Positions 15,703-23,815 of a stretch of 37,286 bases of DNA are shown piece by piece. The stretch covers positions 1 to 37,286 of the forward strand of contig JALSJI010000091.1 of assembly GCA_026989435.1 (NCBI GenBank). The letters are read 5' to 3'. The notes beneath the pieces are model-generated. The model did no database searches. It was not told the origin of the DNA and saw only the letters and a list, made by a program, of their open reading frames with translations. This DNA is from Sulfurovum sp. Lineage in GTDB: Bacteria; Campylobacterota; Campylobacteria; Campylobacterales; Sulfurovaceae. The position numbers and the translations under genes are program-made. How positions within the stretch are numbered: the stretch's first letter is position 1; every line of letters begins with the position of its first letter.

Positions 15703-17088
15703 ATGGATTTAAAACTTTATTTGAATTTGTATGCATTGTTGCAAAGAGATGTTTCAACAAAAGAGCAGCAAAGAGCTTTTGGGTTGGAGCATGCAGTACT
15801 TAAGCACAAACCAATAGCACAATTGGCAGCATGGGAAAAGAGGTATATAGATCTTCTTAAAAGACCCTTGTTAAGTGAGAGGGTGACCTCCTATCTGTAT
15901 ATTATGACATTTTTGTTGGGTACGCTCTCTTTTATACTTGGATTATTTTCCGGAATTGCTTTGCTTAGTTATAACGGGCATGAGCCTGTCAATGTAGTCT
16001 ATTTTATGGCTATGGTTATATTTTTCCCTTTGTTTACTATGCTTTTGGCACTTTTTGCGATGTTTAAGTCTAGGAGCAATAGCAATATTTTGATGCATCT
16101 GACACCGGCATATTGGATGGAGAAGATTGCAGCACGCTTTGCGCATAAAGAGGAGAGCTTTAAAAAGCATTTCAATATGGATCCGATTCTTGCAAAGTGG
16201 ATTGTCTTAAGACGTGCTCAGTGTATGGCACTTCTTTTTTCTGTGGGATTGCTTCTTGCCTTGTTGGGGACGGTTGTGACAAGAGATCTTGCTTTTGCAT
16301 GGAGCACAACGTTGAAGATTACTCCGGATGGCTTTTACGCTTTTCTTAATATGTTGGCATTTCCTTGGAGAGAGTTTATTCCATCGGCTATTCCCTCCCT
16401 TGAATTGATAGAGCATAGTCAATACTTTAGATTAGGTGAGAGACTCAGCAATGAGATGATAACCCATGTTGAACAATTAGGCGAGTGGTGGAAATTTTTA
16501 GCCATGGCAACACTTTTTTATGCGCTCTTTTTAAGAACAATACTCTACCTTATTGTCACTATAGGTTATAAGAGGGCACTTAAAAAATCGATATTTTCCT
16601 TAGAGGGAACGTCTTTGTTGTTAAATAATATGAATAAACCGTTTATAACGACCGGTGCCCTTGAAGGTGAGGGTGTTGTCTTTTCGGTATCCAAAGATGT
16701 CCAGATGCTGCGAGAGTTAGAGAGCGTATATGATTTTATACAAGGGTGGGCGCTTTCTAGCTCTTTTTTAGAGGTTTTAAATGAGGTGATGAAGGTGAAA
16801 GCACAACATCAAGTCGTAGAGGTAGGGGGAAGTAATACCTTGTCTCAAGATAGTGAAATCGCACGGAAAAGTTTCGGAAAGGTGTTACTTTATGTTAAAG
16901 CATGGGAACCGCCTACATTGGATATATTAGACTATATAGAGTTACTTCTTGAATACGCGGGTAGGGTAGTTATATATCCCGTAGGTACGGAGAATGAAGG
17001 GTATCAGGCAAAAGAAAAATATATTCAGATTTGGGTAGATAAGATCTCAATGATAGATACGTCAAAAATATGGATAAAAGTACCATGA
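15703..17088 (+). CDS. DUF2868 membrane protein
   Basis: A 461-residue inner-membrane protein that I assign to the DUF2868 family from its layout and partner gene. Hydrophobic segments are at about 63-92, 97-125, 172-200 and 265-290. They are separated by a long soluble stretch and followed by a 170-residue cytoplasmic C-terminal domain ending KISMIDTSKIWIKVP. A DUF2868 protein next to a DUF3482 GTPase is a recurrent gene pair in proteobacteria; its function is not established. The stop overlaps the start of the GTPase gene. An alternative label is simply a multi-pass protein of unknown function. Confidence 0.75.
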   Translation: MDLKLYLNLYALLQRDVSTKEQQRAFGLEHAVLKHKPIAQLAAWEKRYIDLLKRPLLSERVTSYLYIMTFLLGTLSFILGLFSGIALLSYNGHEPVNVVYFMAMVIFFPLFTMLLALFAMFKSRSNSNILMHLTPAYWMEKIAARFAHKEESFKKHFNMDPILAKWIVLRRAQCMALLFSVGLLLALLGTVVTRDLAFAWSTTLKITPDGFYAFLNMLAFPWREFIPSAIPSLELIEHSQYFRLGERLSNEMITHVEQLGEWWKFLAMATLFYALFLRTILYLIVTIGYKRALKKSIFSLEGTSLLLNNMNKPFITTGALEGEGVVFSVSKDVQMLRELESVYDFIQGWALSSSFLEVLNEVMKVKAQHQVVEVGGSNTLSQDSEIARKSFGKVLLYVKAWEPPTLDILDYIELLLEYAGRVVIYPVGTENEGYQAKEKYIQIWVDKISMIDTSKIWIKVP

Positions 17089-18497
17089 AAAAACACCCTA
17101 GATTTGCAGTCGTCGGACATCCTAATAAAGGGAAGAGTTCCATTGTGTCTGCTTTAGCCATGGATGACAGCGTGCAGATTTCAGATATGCCGGGAACAAC
17201 GCAAAAGCAGAGGTCTTTTCCGCTAAAAGTAGACGGGAAAGTACTCTATGAGCTTATCGATACACCGGGTTTTCAAAGACCAAGACAAGTACTTGAATGG
17301 TTGCAAAAAGAGAAGGTTTCAGCAGAAAAAAGAGAGGAAAGGATTCGACTTTTTATTAATAAATATGAAAATGATGAGCGTTTTAATGATGAAATTGAAC
17401 TGCTTAAACCTATTGTAGAAGGTGCAGGTATTATTTATATTGTGGATGCTTCTAAACCATACGGACAAGAGTATGAGACTGAGATGGAGATACTCCGTTA
17501 TACCGGACAGCCCTCTATGGCACTGATTAACCATATTGAAGAGGCAGACTATGCTTTAGAGTGGAAGAGGGTGCTTGGACAGTATTTTAAGATGGTACGC
17601 ACGTTTAATCCAATGAGTGTCAATTTGGAAAATCATATCTCTATACTTGAGAGCATGGCACAGCTAAAAGAGGAGTGGATTAGACCCGTAAAAGAAGCTA
17701 TCGAACTTTTTGAATCCTATCATAAACAGATGCTTGAGAAAAGCTGTGAAGTGATAAGTCATTTGATATACGATGCTTTAAGTTATAAAGAGAGACTCTC
17801 TTTAAAAAATGAAGAAGTGCAAGAGAGTGAAAAAGAGGAGATCGAGCAGAAATATCAAGCATCATTGAGGCAATTAGAGAGAAGAAGTCAAAAGAAGATA
17901 GAGGAAATATGGAACCACAAAAATTTAGAAAAAACACAGAATATACTCGCCTTTGAAGAGATAGATCTATTTTCCAAAGAGGCAGCATCCGTTTTTGGGT
18001 TAACGCGTCAGGAACTTGTGGTAACAGGTGCAACAAGTGCGGCTATTGCAGGAGCAGGTATAGATCTCTTGTTTATGGGGCATACTTTGTTGCTTGGTGG
18101 AGCGATTGGAGGGCTGGTTGGAGGAGTAGGAGCTTATTTTAGTTTTGACAAACTTTCTGAGATAAAACTCTTAGGGCAGAAGGTAGGAAAACATTATTTG
18201 CAAATGGGTCCTATGCAAAATAGAAATTTTCCTTATATTTTATTGGGACGTGCTTTATATCATCTCTTTATCATAATGCATCGTTCTCATGCATTAAGAA
18301 GTGCCGTAGAGTTAGATGAAGGCCAAGCCTTTAAAGTAGAGTGGCTGAATGATGCCTTAAAAAAAGATTTAGAGCGCTACCATCAGCTTTTTCGAAAAGA
18401 GATCGTTGTAGAGGGGGAAAAATTAACAGAGTATGCAAGAGTAGTACAAAGTGCAATAGGGAATATAGATAATAAAGTATTAAATATATTAAACTAG
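17085..18497 (+). CDS. GTPase with DUF3482 C-terminal region
   Basis: A 470-residue Era/YfjP-like GTPase. G1 is GHPNKGKSSI, G2 lies in SDMPGTTQKQ, G3 is DTPG and G4 appears as NHIEEAD in place of the usual NKxD, so nucleotide specificity may be relaxed. After the G domain come a Glu/Lys-rich coiled coil (about residues 235-290) and a glycine-rich hydrophobic segment, GATSAAIAGAGIDLLFMGHT onward (about 318-365), that could insert into membrane. The start is taken at 17085 for the ATGA overlap with the DUF2868 gene; an in-frame ATG at 17070 is the alternative, and neither has a strong ribosome site. It probably works with its membrane partner. Confidence 0.82.
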   Translation: MKKHPRFAVVGHPNKGKSSIVSALAMDDSVQISDMPGTTQKQRSFPLKVDGKVLYELIDTPGFQRPRQVLEWLQKEKVSAEKREERIRLFINKYENDERFNDEIELLKPIVEGAGIIYIVDASKPYGQEYETEMEILRYTGQPSMALINHIEEADYALEWKRVLGQYFKMVRTFNPMSVNLENHISILESMAQLKEEWIRPVKEAIELFESYHKQMLEKSCEVISHLIYDALSYKERLSLKNEEVQESEKEEIEQKYQASLRQLERRSQKKIEEIWNHKNLEKTQNILAFEEIDLFSKEAASVFGLTRQELVVTGATSAAIAGAGIDLLFMGHTLLLGGAIGGLVGGVGAYFSFDKLSEIKLLGQKVGKHYLQMGPMQNRNFPYILLGRALYHLFIIMHRSHALRSAVELDEGQAFKVEWLNDALKKDLERYHQLFRKEIVVEGEKLTEYARVVQSAIGNIDNKVLNILN

Positions 18498-18529
18498 CAT
18501 ATTTAATATTACTATAATAATATTTTATA

Positions 18530-19027
18530 TTAAATAAGCACTAATTTATTTGCTCCCATTAAAATAAGAGAAGCTAAAAGCCCCCCCGCAAATCCTGCTA
18601 ATACATCATCAAGCATCACACCCATACCTCCTTTGAGCTCTCTATCAATCCATCCTATGGTTGAGGGTTTCCAGATGTCAAAAAGACGAAATGTAGCGAA
18701 GCTTAATATAACGGCTAGTATTTCCGCATAAACATAAACCATAGCAGTAGCGGTGGAGTAGGCAATCATTAAACACAGCCACATGCCTACAGCCTCGTCA
18801 ATGACAATATGTTGTTGGTCATGCACGCCCGTCTCTTTTTCATATTTATTAATTTCAAATATGCCGATAACCGTGGTGGCAAGAGTAAGCATAAAGAGTG
18901 CTTCCATACCAAGGTAGTATAGCACGACCAACCCTACCGGAAGAGCGCAGAGTGTACCTATGGTACCCGGGGATTTAGGGCTTAATCCTGATCCAAAAAA
19001 GGTAAGAAAAAGTTTTTGAAGATTCAT
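18530..19027 (-). CDS. pgpA: Phosphatidylglycerophosphatase A
   Basis: A 165-residue inner-membrane phosphatase that removes the phosphate from phosphatidylglycerophosphate in phosphatidylglycerol synthesis. The sequence has the PgpA landmarks: FFGSGLSPKSPGTIGTL at the N-terminus, HIVIDEAVGMWL in the middle, FRLFDIWKPSTIGWIDREL and the GGMGVMLDDVLAG motif with its acidic pair. Three to four membrane helices are visible. It lies 18 bases after the restored end of the sat-like gene on the same strand and is probably cotranscribed with it; I recall the same order in Campylobacter jejuni. Confidence 0.93.
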   Translation of the reverse strand: MNLQKLFLTFFGSGLSPKSPGTIGTLCALPVGLVVLYYLGMEALFMLTLATTVIGIFEINKYEKETGVHDQQHIVIDEAVGMWLCLMIAYSTATAMVYVYAEILAVILSFATFRLFDIWKPSTIGWIDRELKGGMGVMLDDVLAGFAGGLLASLILMGANKLVLI

Positions 19028-19045
19028 TGTTATTCCTGATTTTAT

Positions 19046-20226
19046 TTATGTAAGCGAGGAGGTTTGATAAAGGCTAATTAGTTTCAGATAAAATTGCTCT
19101 TCATCGAGATTTTCGAGTAAGCCTGAATTTGGCATAAGAGAATCATGAATTTGTTGCAAGTATTCAAATCTTTCAGGAAATAGGGCAGCTAGAATGTTCG
19201 CAGAGACCTCTTTACGTACTAAGATGGGAGGCGGAACCAGTCCTGTTGAATAAGCTTCATGATAGATTCGGAATGATAGTGGATATGATGATGTTGTCCA
19301 TGTGGACAGTTGGCAGTGCTAACGAGTGTTTTACAGGTATTACAATAGACATATTCGTCTACTGTTTTTATATCGATATCGATATTTTTACAGTGATCAA
19401 AAACGGTAGAGAGTCTATTTTTATCATAAAACAGTCCTAGTCCTTGATGGTTTTTGCCAATAACAAGTTGATCGCAACCATAATTTTTTACCATATTTGC
19501 TTCTAGAATCAGTTCGTCTTGGCCTGTAAAGATATAGCTGTTCTCAAAAGGAATAATGAGTATTTTGTTTTTGGGGATATAGTGATTGATGAATGCATTG
19601 AGGGCATTGTAGCGAATTTCATATTTTAAAATATCAATAGAGTATGGTTTTTTTAAAAATATAACAAGTAAATCGGAATCGGAAATAGCCTGCCTTATCA
19701 TTCGTTCATGTGCACGGTTGAGAGGGTTTGCAGTTAGCATCATGGAGGAGACAAATTTGGCACCTGTCATTTTAATCATCTCTTTGATGCGACGTTTATT
19801 GTCCTCTATGATAGGGTAATTTACATGATACTCCCCACATACGGCAAGGTTTCCTAGTCTAGAAAGGATTTTTTTTACACCCGGATGGGATGGGTCCGAT
19901 GTACCGTAGATATTGGAGAGACGTTTTTCAAAATTGATTGAAAAGGTTTCATCTACAATCATTTCACCCACTTTGCTGTTTTCACAAAAGAGATCAACTT
20001 TTTCTCCTTTTTTAAGTGTTTTGAGTACGGTATCATTTCTTCTCCCGTTGGGTGCTAGGACAAATGCAAAGGGAAAAGGCACCCCTTTGTAGATTTTTTT
20101 CTCATTGACTTCTTTGGCTTCCATGCTGTTCATGAGTTTATCAACCGGAGTCATGAGTCCTGCTTGTACAAGTGCCAAGGTAGAAAGGGCTTCTGTATCA
20201 ATATAGAGTGATTTTCTGGTTGGCAT
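19046..20226 (-). pseudogene. sat: Sulfate adenylyltransferase-like gene with a one-base frameshift near the 3' end
   Basis: The intact frame from 20226 gives 335 residues of an ATP-sulfurylase-like protein ending at 19219. Family marks are SDPSHPGVKK, VKNYGCDQLVIGKNHQGLG and a zinc knuckle Cys295-x2-Cys298-x8-Cys307-x-His309. Past about 19250 the typical C-terminus continues in the -1 frame as GLVPPPILVRKEVSANIL and stays open to a TAA at 19046-19048. Adding one base near the ATTCAACAGG stretch restores 393 residues, the normal length. The HxxH region reads LTANPLNRAHE instead of QTRNPxHRAHE, so Gln, Arg and the first His are lost at positions 164, 166 and 170. Either a decayed or repurposed paralogue, with the frameshift real or a sequencing error. 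Confidence 0.8.
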
Positions 20227-20253
20227 CTTAAATCCTTTTTTGGGGTCTATAAT

Positions 20254-21135
20254 TTATTTCTTTTTAAAGAGATCAAATTTTCTTCTTTTTTCCCAAAGAC
20301 TCTTTCTTGAAATACCCAATTTCTTAGAGAGTTCCGTATCTGGAAATTTGTATTGAAATGCTTTGACGATATATTTGACATAATCATCGATAGTTAGGAT
20401 CTCATTTTGATCATAGAGCTTAGAGTCCGTGTTCAGCGAGATAGTTGTAAATTCACATTCAAGTTCGCAGGTAGTACAGATAATGAATTCATATTGTTTA
20501 ATATTACTAAACAGGTACTCTCTGTCTGTTTTTTTGAGTGACTCTATTTCAGTGAGATAGAGTAGAGAGTTACGATAACTTTTTGCTATTTTCTCTTTCC
20601 AGTTGTTTTGGCTCAGTGGGATAAAAGTAAGAAGTTTATTTTTTGTTTTTGCATACTCAAAAACTACTTTGTCAATAAGTCTTTGGTAGTTTGTTTCTAT
20701 CACCAACGGTGTACTGATACTATCCATGGAGATATCCAGTGTTATCTCTTTAAGCAGGTTGTCAATATATGTTTGATAGCACTCTGTTTTCTTTTTGAGT
20801 TTTTGAAATTCTTGATAGTGGGCTATTTTTCGAATAAGTTCTTCAATCATAAAGGGTTTGACAATGTAGTCTTTAGCGCCAAGTTTTAAAGGTATGCTTA
20901 CTGTATCATTGTTGATATAATTGACCATAAGTATGATAATTTTATCTTTATATTTTTTGATAAGCTGGTCGCTGTTTTGACCCGGCATATTGGTAGAGAG
21001 GAGATAGATATCACCGTTAGCTTGCATCGCTTCTTTGGTCGAGCTATATATTTCTGTCTCAAAGTTTTGTTCATTGAGTTTTGAGGCAATACTTTGCGCT
21101 AGATGGAGTTCGTTTTCTACAATAATTATTTTCAT
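20254..21135 (-). CDS. Atypical response regulator with degenerate receiver and Fis-type HTH
   Basis: A 293-residue protein. The N-terminal 115 residues are a receiver fold: KIIIVENELHLAQSI (acidic pocket reduced to Glu-Asn-Glu) and the conserved Lys in KDYIVKPFM. At the phospho-acceptor position YLLSTNMPG has Ser where Asp is expected. The C-terminus is a Fis-like helix-turn-helix, ELSKKLGISRKSLWEKRRKF. The centre (about 165-245) looks like a shrunken NtrC-type ATPase: LLYLTEIESLKKTDREYLF resembles the Walker B/switch region, but no Walker A or GAFTGA is visible. So it is probably not phospho-controlled and not a sigma-54 activator. It overlaps ispDF by four bases and precedes the sat-like gene by 27. 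Confidence 0.8.
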   Translation of the reverse strand: MKIIIVENELHLAQSIASKLNEQNFETEIYSSTKEAMQANGDIYLLSTNMPGQNSDQLIKKYKDKIIILMVNYINNDTVSIPLKLGAKDYIVKPFMIEELIRKIAHYQEFQKLKKKTECYQTYIDNLLKEITLDISMDSISTPLVIETNYQRLIDKVVFEYAKTKNKLLTFIPLSQNNWKEKIAKSYRNSLLYLTEIESLKKTDREYLFSNIKQYEFIICTTCELECEFTTISLNTDSKLYDQNEILTIDDYVKYIVKAFQYKFPDTELSKKLGISRKSLWEKRRKFDLFKKK

Positions 21136-22253
21136 AATGTTTTCCAGTTAATATAGGTTAAATTTGCTACTGCATGAACAGTGATCCCCTCTTTACGTCC
21201 AATGAAACCTAGTTTTTCGGATGTGGTTGCTTTGATATTTACAAAGTTTTTTCGAATACCTAGTATATTGGCAAGCGTCTGTCTCATCTGCTCTTTATAG
21301 GGTAAAAGTTTTGGTACTTCAGCGATGATGGTCATGTCTATATTGCCTACCTCCAAGCCAAAAGCGTTGATACGCTTGAGTGTATCGCGTAAAAGTATTT
21401 TTGAATCGGCTTTTGCATATTGCTCTTCCGTATCCGGATAGAACTCACCGATATCACCCATACCAGCAGCACCTAAAAGAGCATCGATTAAAGCATGTAT
21501 GGCAACGTCTCCGTCACTGTGCGCTTTTAATCCATAGGGAACATCTATCGATACGCCACAAAGAAACATCTGTTTTCCCTTTTGAAAAGGGTGTATATCG
21601 ATACCAAAGCCTGTAAGTGTTTTGCTACCGGGTGCTTGTAAGCACGTTATTTTTTGAAAGTCTTCTAGGGTGGTGAGTTTATGTGCTTGAGTAGACCCCT
21701 CCACAAAGTGTATTTTCTCACCCAATGAGGCGACGGCAGAGGAGTCATCTGTAAAGAGTGTATCTGTCTGTAAGGCTTTTTTTAGTATAGATGTACATGA
21801 GAGCTGAGGTGTCTGTATGATTTGGACTTTTTTTCTATCTATAGGGGCATTATTAAAGTAGAGTGTATCGGTTACGGGAAGTGCGGGCACAATACAAGAG
21901 GCCTTCTTTTTTGCAGATAGTATACGTTTTATCATATCCTCAGGTACACAGCATCGTGCGATATCAGAGACAAGTACATATTTTGATGTGACATGCTCCA
22001 GTGCCTTGCTAAGAGAGCCTTGCCTGCTGTTATCGCCTTGTATATAGGTATAGTCTGCAAATGTTTTCATTAGTGTTATCTCCTCAGAGGAGGAGACGAC
22101 GATAATGTCACAAAAGGTAGCAGTTTTTTCAAAGTGTTGTGCTACATATAGCCATAGAGGAGAGTCTTGTGTATAGATCCACTGTTTCTTGACAGAAGCT
22201 TTAAAACGTGATGAGTTTCCTGCACCTAAAAGAATTAAAGTTGTGTCTGACAC
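21132..22253 (-). CDS. ispDF: Bifunctional IspD/IspF isoprenoid enzyme
   Basis: A fused enzyme of the methylerythritol phosphate pathway. The N-terminal half is IspD cytidylyltransferase (LILLGAGNSSRF with the CTP-binding glycine/arginine loop; VSDIARCC). The C-terminal half is IspF 2-C-methyl-D-erythritol 2,4-cyclodiphosphate synthase (GFGIDIHPF, GLKAHSDGDVAIHALIDALLG, MGDIGEFYPD). The fusion is typical of Campylobacterota and alphaproteobacteria. I choose the GTG at 22253 (MSDTTLILLGAG, 373 residues) because AGGGG lies five bases upstream; the ATG at 22280 would add nine residues and has no ribosome site. The stop overlaps the response regulator start. Confidence 0.93.
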   Translation of the reverse strand: MSDTTLILLGAGNSSRFKASVKKQWIYTQDSPLWLYVAQHFEKTATFCDIIVVSSSEEITLMKTFADYTYIQGDNSRQGSLSKALEHVTSKYVLVSDIARCCVPEDMIKRILSAKKKASCIVPALPVTDTLYFNNAPIDRKKVQIIQTPQLSCTSILKKALQTDTLFTDDSSAVASLGEKIHFVEGSTQAHKLTTLEDFQKITCLQAPGSKTLTGFGIDIHPFQKGKQMFLCGVSIDVPYGLKAHSDGDVAIHALIDALLGAAGMGDIGEFYPDTEEQYAKADSKILLRDTLKRINAFGLEVGNIDMTIIAEVPKLLPYKEQMRQTLANILGIRKNFVNIKATTSEKLGFIGRKEGITVHAVANLTYINWKTL

Positions 22254-22430
22254 CTTAGCCCCTATGGTAATTTGTAGCATTTAGTAACGGAATTATACAT
22301 AAAAAAGCTTTATTCCTGCTTTGTAGGGTTGGTTTGTAGGAATGTGTTTATGACAGGTTTGTTAAAATTTAATCCTTATTTAAGATTGTACTGGTATAAC
22401 TCATTATATTTTAAAAAGTGAAGGATATTC

Positions 22431-23615
22431 ATGACAGAACAAAATGTATTGGATGCATTGAAAAATGTGATATACCCGGGATTTACAAAAGATATCGTAA
22501 CGTTTGGGTTTGTGAAAGATGTGGTTGTAGAAAATACAACTGTAGGTTTGATGCTAGATATTACTTCATCTGCGGATGAGGTAAAGGACGAGTTAAAAAA
22601 GAGAGCCACCGAAGAGTTAAAGAAAGCAGGCTTTGAAGAGATTCATGTCAATATCAAGGCACCTGAGGCACCTAAAATGATGTCAAACTCAGTAAGTGGC
22701 AAAAATATAGCTCCGCATATTAAAAACTTTGTAATGATCAGTTCAGGTAAAGGCGGAGTAGGGAAATCGACTACTTCGGTAAATATGGCTATTGCCTTAG
22801 CGATGCAGGGTAAAAAAGTAGGTCTTTTGGATGCAGATATCTATGGACCGAATATTCCTCGTATGATGGGTGTTGAAGGACAAAAACCTCAAATTCAGGG
22901 TAATAAACTCGAACCGCTTAAAGCCTATGGTGTAGAGATTATGTCGATGGGTTCAATTATGGAAGAGGGTAAAGCCTTGATATGGAGAGGTTCAATGATT
23001 ATGAAGGCTATTGATCAGTTCTTAAGAGATATTTTATGGTCAGAGCTTGATGTGCTTGTGATTGATATGCCTCCTGGAACAGGGGATGCACAACTCTCCT
23101 TGGCACAATCCGTACCGGTTACAGCGGGGATTACGGTAACAACGCCTCAAGAGGTTTCGTTAGATGATAGTCGACGTTCACTCAATATGTTTAAAAAACT
23201 TAATATACCGACAGCGGGAGTCGTAGAGAATATGTCAGGATTTATCTGTCCTTCTTGCGATGAAGAGTCGGATATTTTCGGTATGGGTACTTCAGAGGCT
23301 GTAGCAAAAGAGTTTGAAACAGAGCTTTTAACCCGTATTCCTATTGAACCGGCCGTAAGAATCGGCGGTGATACAGGACAACCGATTGTCTATCACAAAC
23401 CAGATTCTGAGACGGCAAAACGCTATCAAGAGGCAGCGAGTAAGTTATGGGCATTTATAGAAGATATTAATAAAAAAGGTGGTGTTGACAATGCTAGCGT
23501 ACAGCCTACTACTCCTCCGGGGGTGAGTGCTTGTAGTACAGCCGGTGCAGCAACTGCTGCACCGGCAAAAGCAACAGAAGGTGAGAGTTGCGGTACAGGA
23601 TGCGGTTGTCATTAA
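22431..23615 (+). CDS. mrp: Mrp/ApbC-type Fe-S cluster carrier ATPase
   Basis: A 394-residue P-loop ATPase that binds and hands on Fe-S clusters. The N-terminal 80 residues are a MIP18/DUF59 domain. The deviant Walker A is SSGKGGVGKSTT (about 104-115), followed by LLDADIYGPNIPRMMG, DMPPGTGDAQLS and the cluster-binding CxxC in FICPSCDEE. The C-terminus has an extra tail of about 45 residues: an Ala/Pro/Thr-rich linker and then ESCGTGCGCH, three cysteines and a His that look like an additional metal site. GAAGGA precedes the ATG by about six bases. It is divergently transcribed from ispDF across a 177-base gap. Confidence 0.93.
   Translation: MTEQNVLDALKNVIYPGFTKDIVTFGFVKDVVVENTTVGLMLDITSSADEVKDELKKRATEELKKAGFEEIHVNIKAPEAPKMMSNSVSGKNIAPHIKNFVMISSGKGGVGKSTTSVNMAIALAMQGKKVGLLDADIYGPNIPRMMGVEGQKPQIQGNKLEPLKAYGVEIMSMGSIMEEGKALIWRGSMIMKAIDQFLRDILWSELDVLVIDMPPGTGDAQLSLAQSVPVTAGITVTTPQEVSLDDSRRSLNMFKKLNIPTAGVVENMSGFICPSCDEESDIFGMGTSEAVAKEFETELLTRIPIEPAVRIGGDTGQPIVYHKPDSETAKRYQEAASKLWAFIEDINKKGGVDNASVQPTTPPGVSACSTAGAATAAPAKATEGESCGTGCGCH
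23541..23566 (+). repeat. Perfect 11-bp inverted repeat inside the mrp 3' end
   Basis: GCCGGTGCAGC (23541-23551) and GCTGCACCGGC (23556-23566) are exact reverse complements around the four-base loop AACT. The arms are GC-rich in an otherwise AT-rich gene. They encode the Ala-rich linker of the Mrp tail, not the catalytic domain. Confidence 0.8.
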
Positions 23616-23640
23616 GCCCACTATGTTTACTGCATGTTGA

Positions 23641-23685
23641 CCAAACGGTTGTATTACGTTTGGTTACGTAATACTGTCTTTGTTT
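23641..23685 (+). terminator. mrp terminator with two overlapping hairpins
   Basis: GTATTACG (23651-23658) and CGTAATAC (23667-23674) form a perfect 8-bp stem followed by a T-rich stretch (TGTCTTTGTTTTCTC). An overlapping stem, CCAAACG (23641-23647) with CGTTTGG (23657-23663), uses part of the same bases, so the two foldings exclude each other. The rest of the 200-base gap to 23816 is AT-rich and I see no gene in it. Confidence 0.6.
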
Positions 23686-23815
23686 TCTCTCTATACTTAC
23701 ATTGAGTAAACTAACGTATTTTAATATATTTTCTTACTTGATAAGAACATATAAAATTAATTTACGAAGAATATAAGCGAAACTTTTTTTCTATTTTATA
23801 ACTAAAGAGATATTA

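Noticed and set aside
19240-19260. Programmed -1 ribosomal frameshifting in the sat-like gene
   Set aside because: No slippery heptamer of the X-XXY-YYZ type and no convincing downstream stem was found, so a mutation or sequencing error is the simpler explanation.
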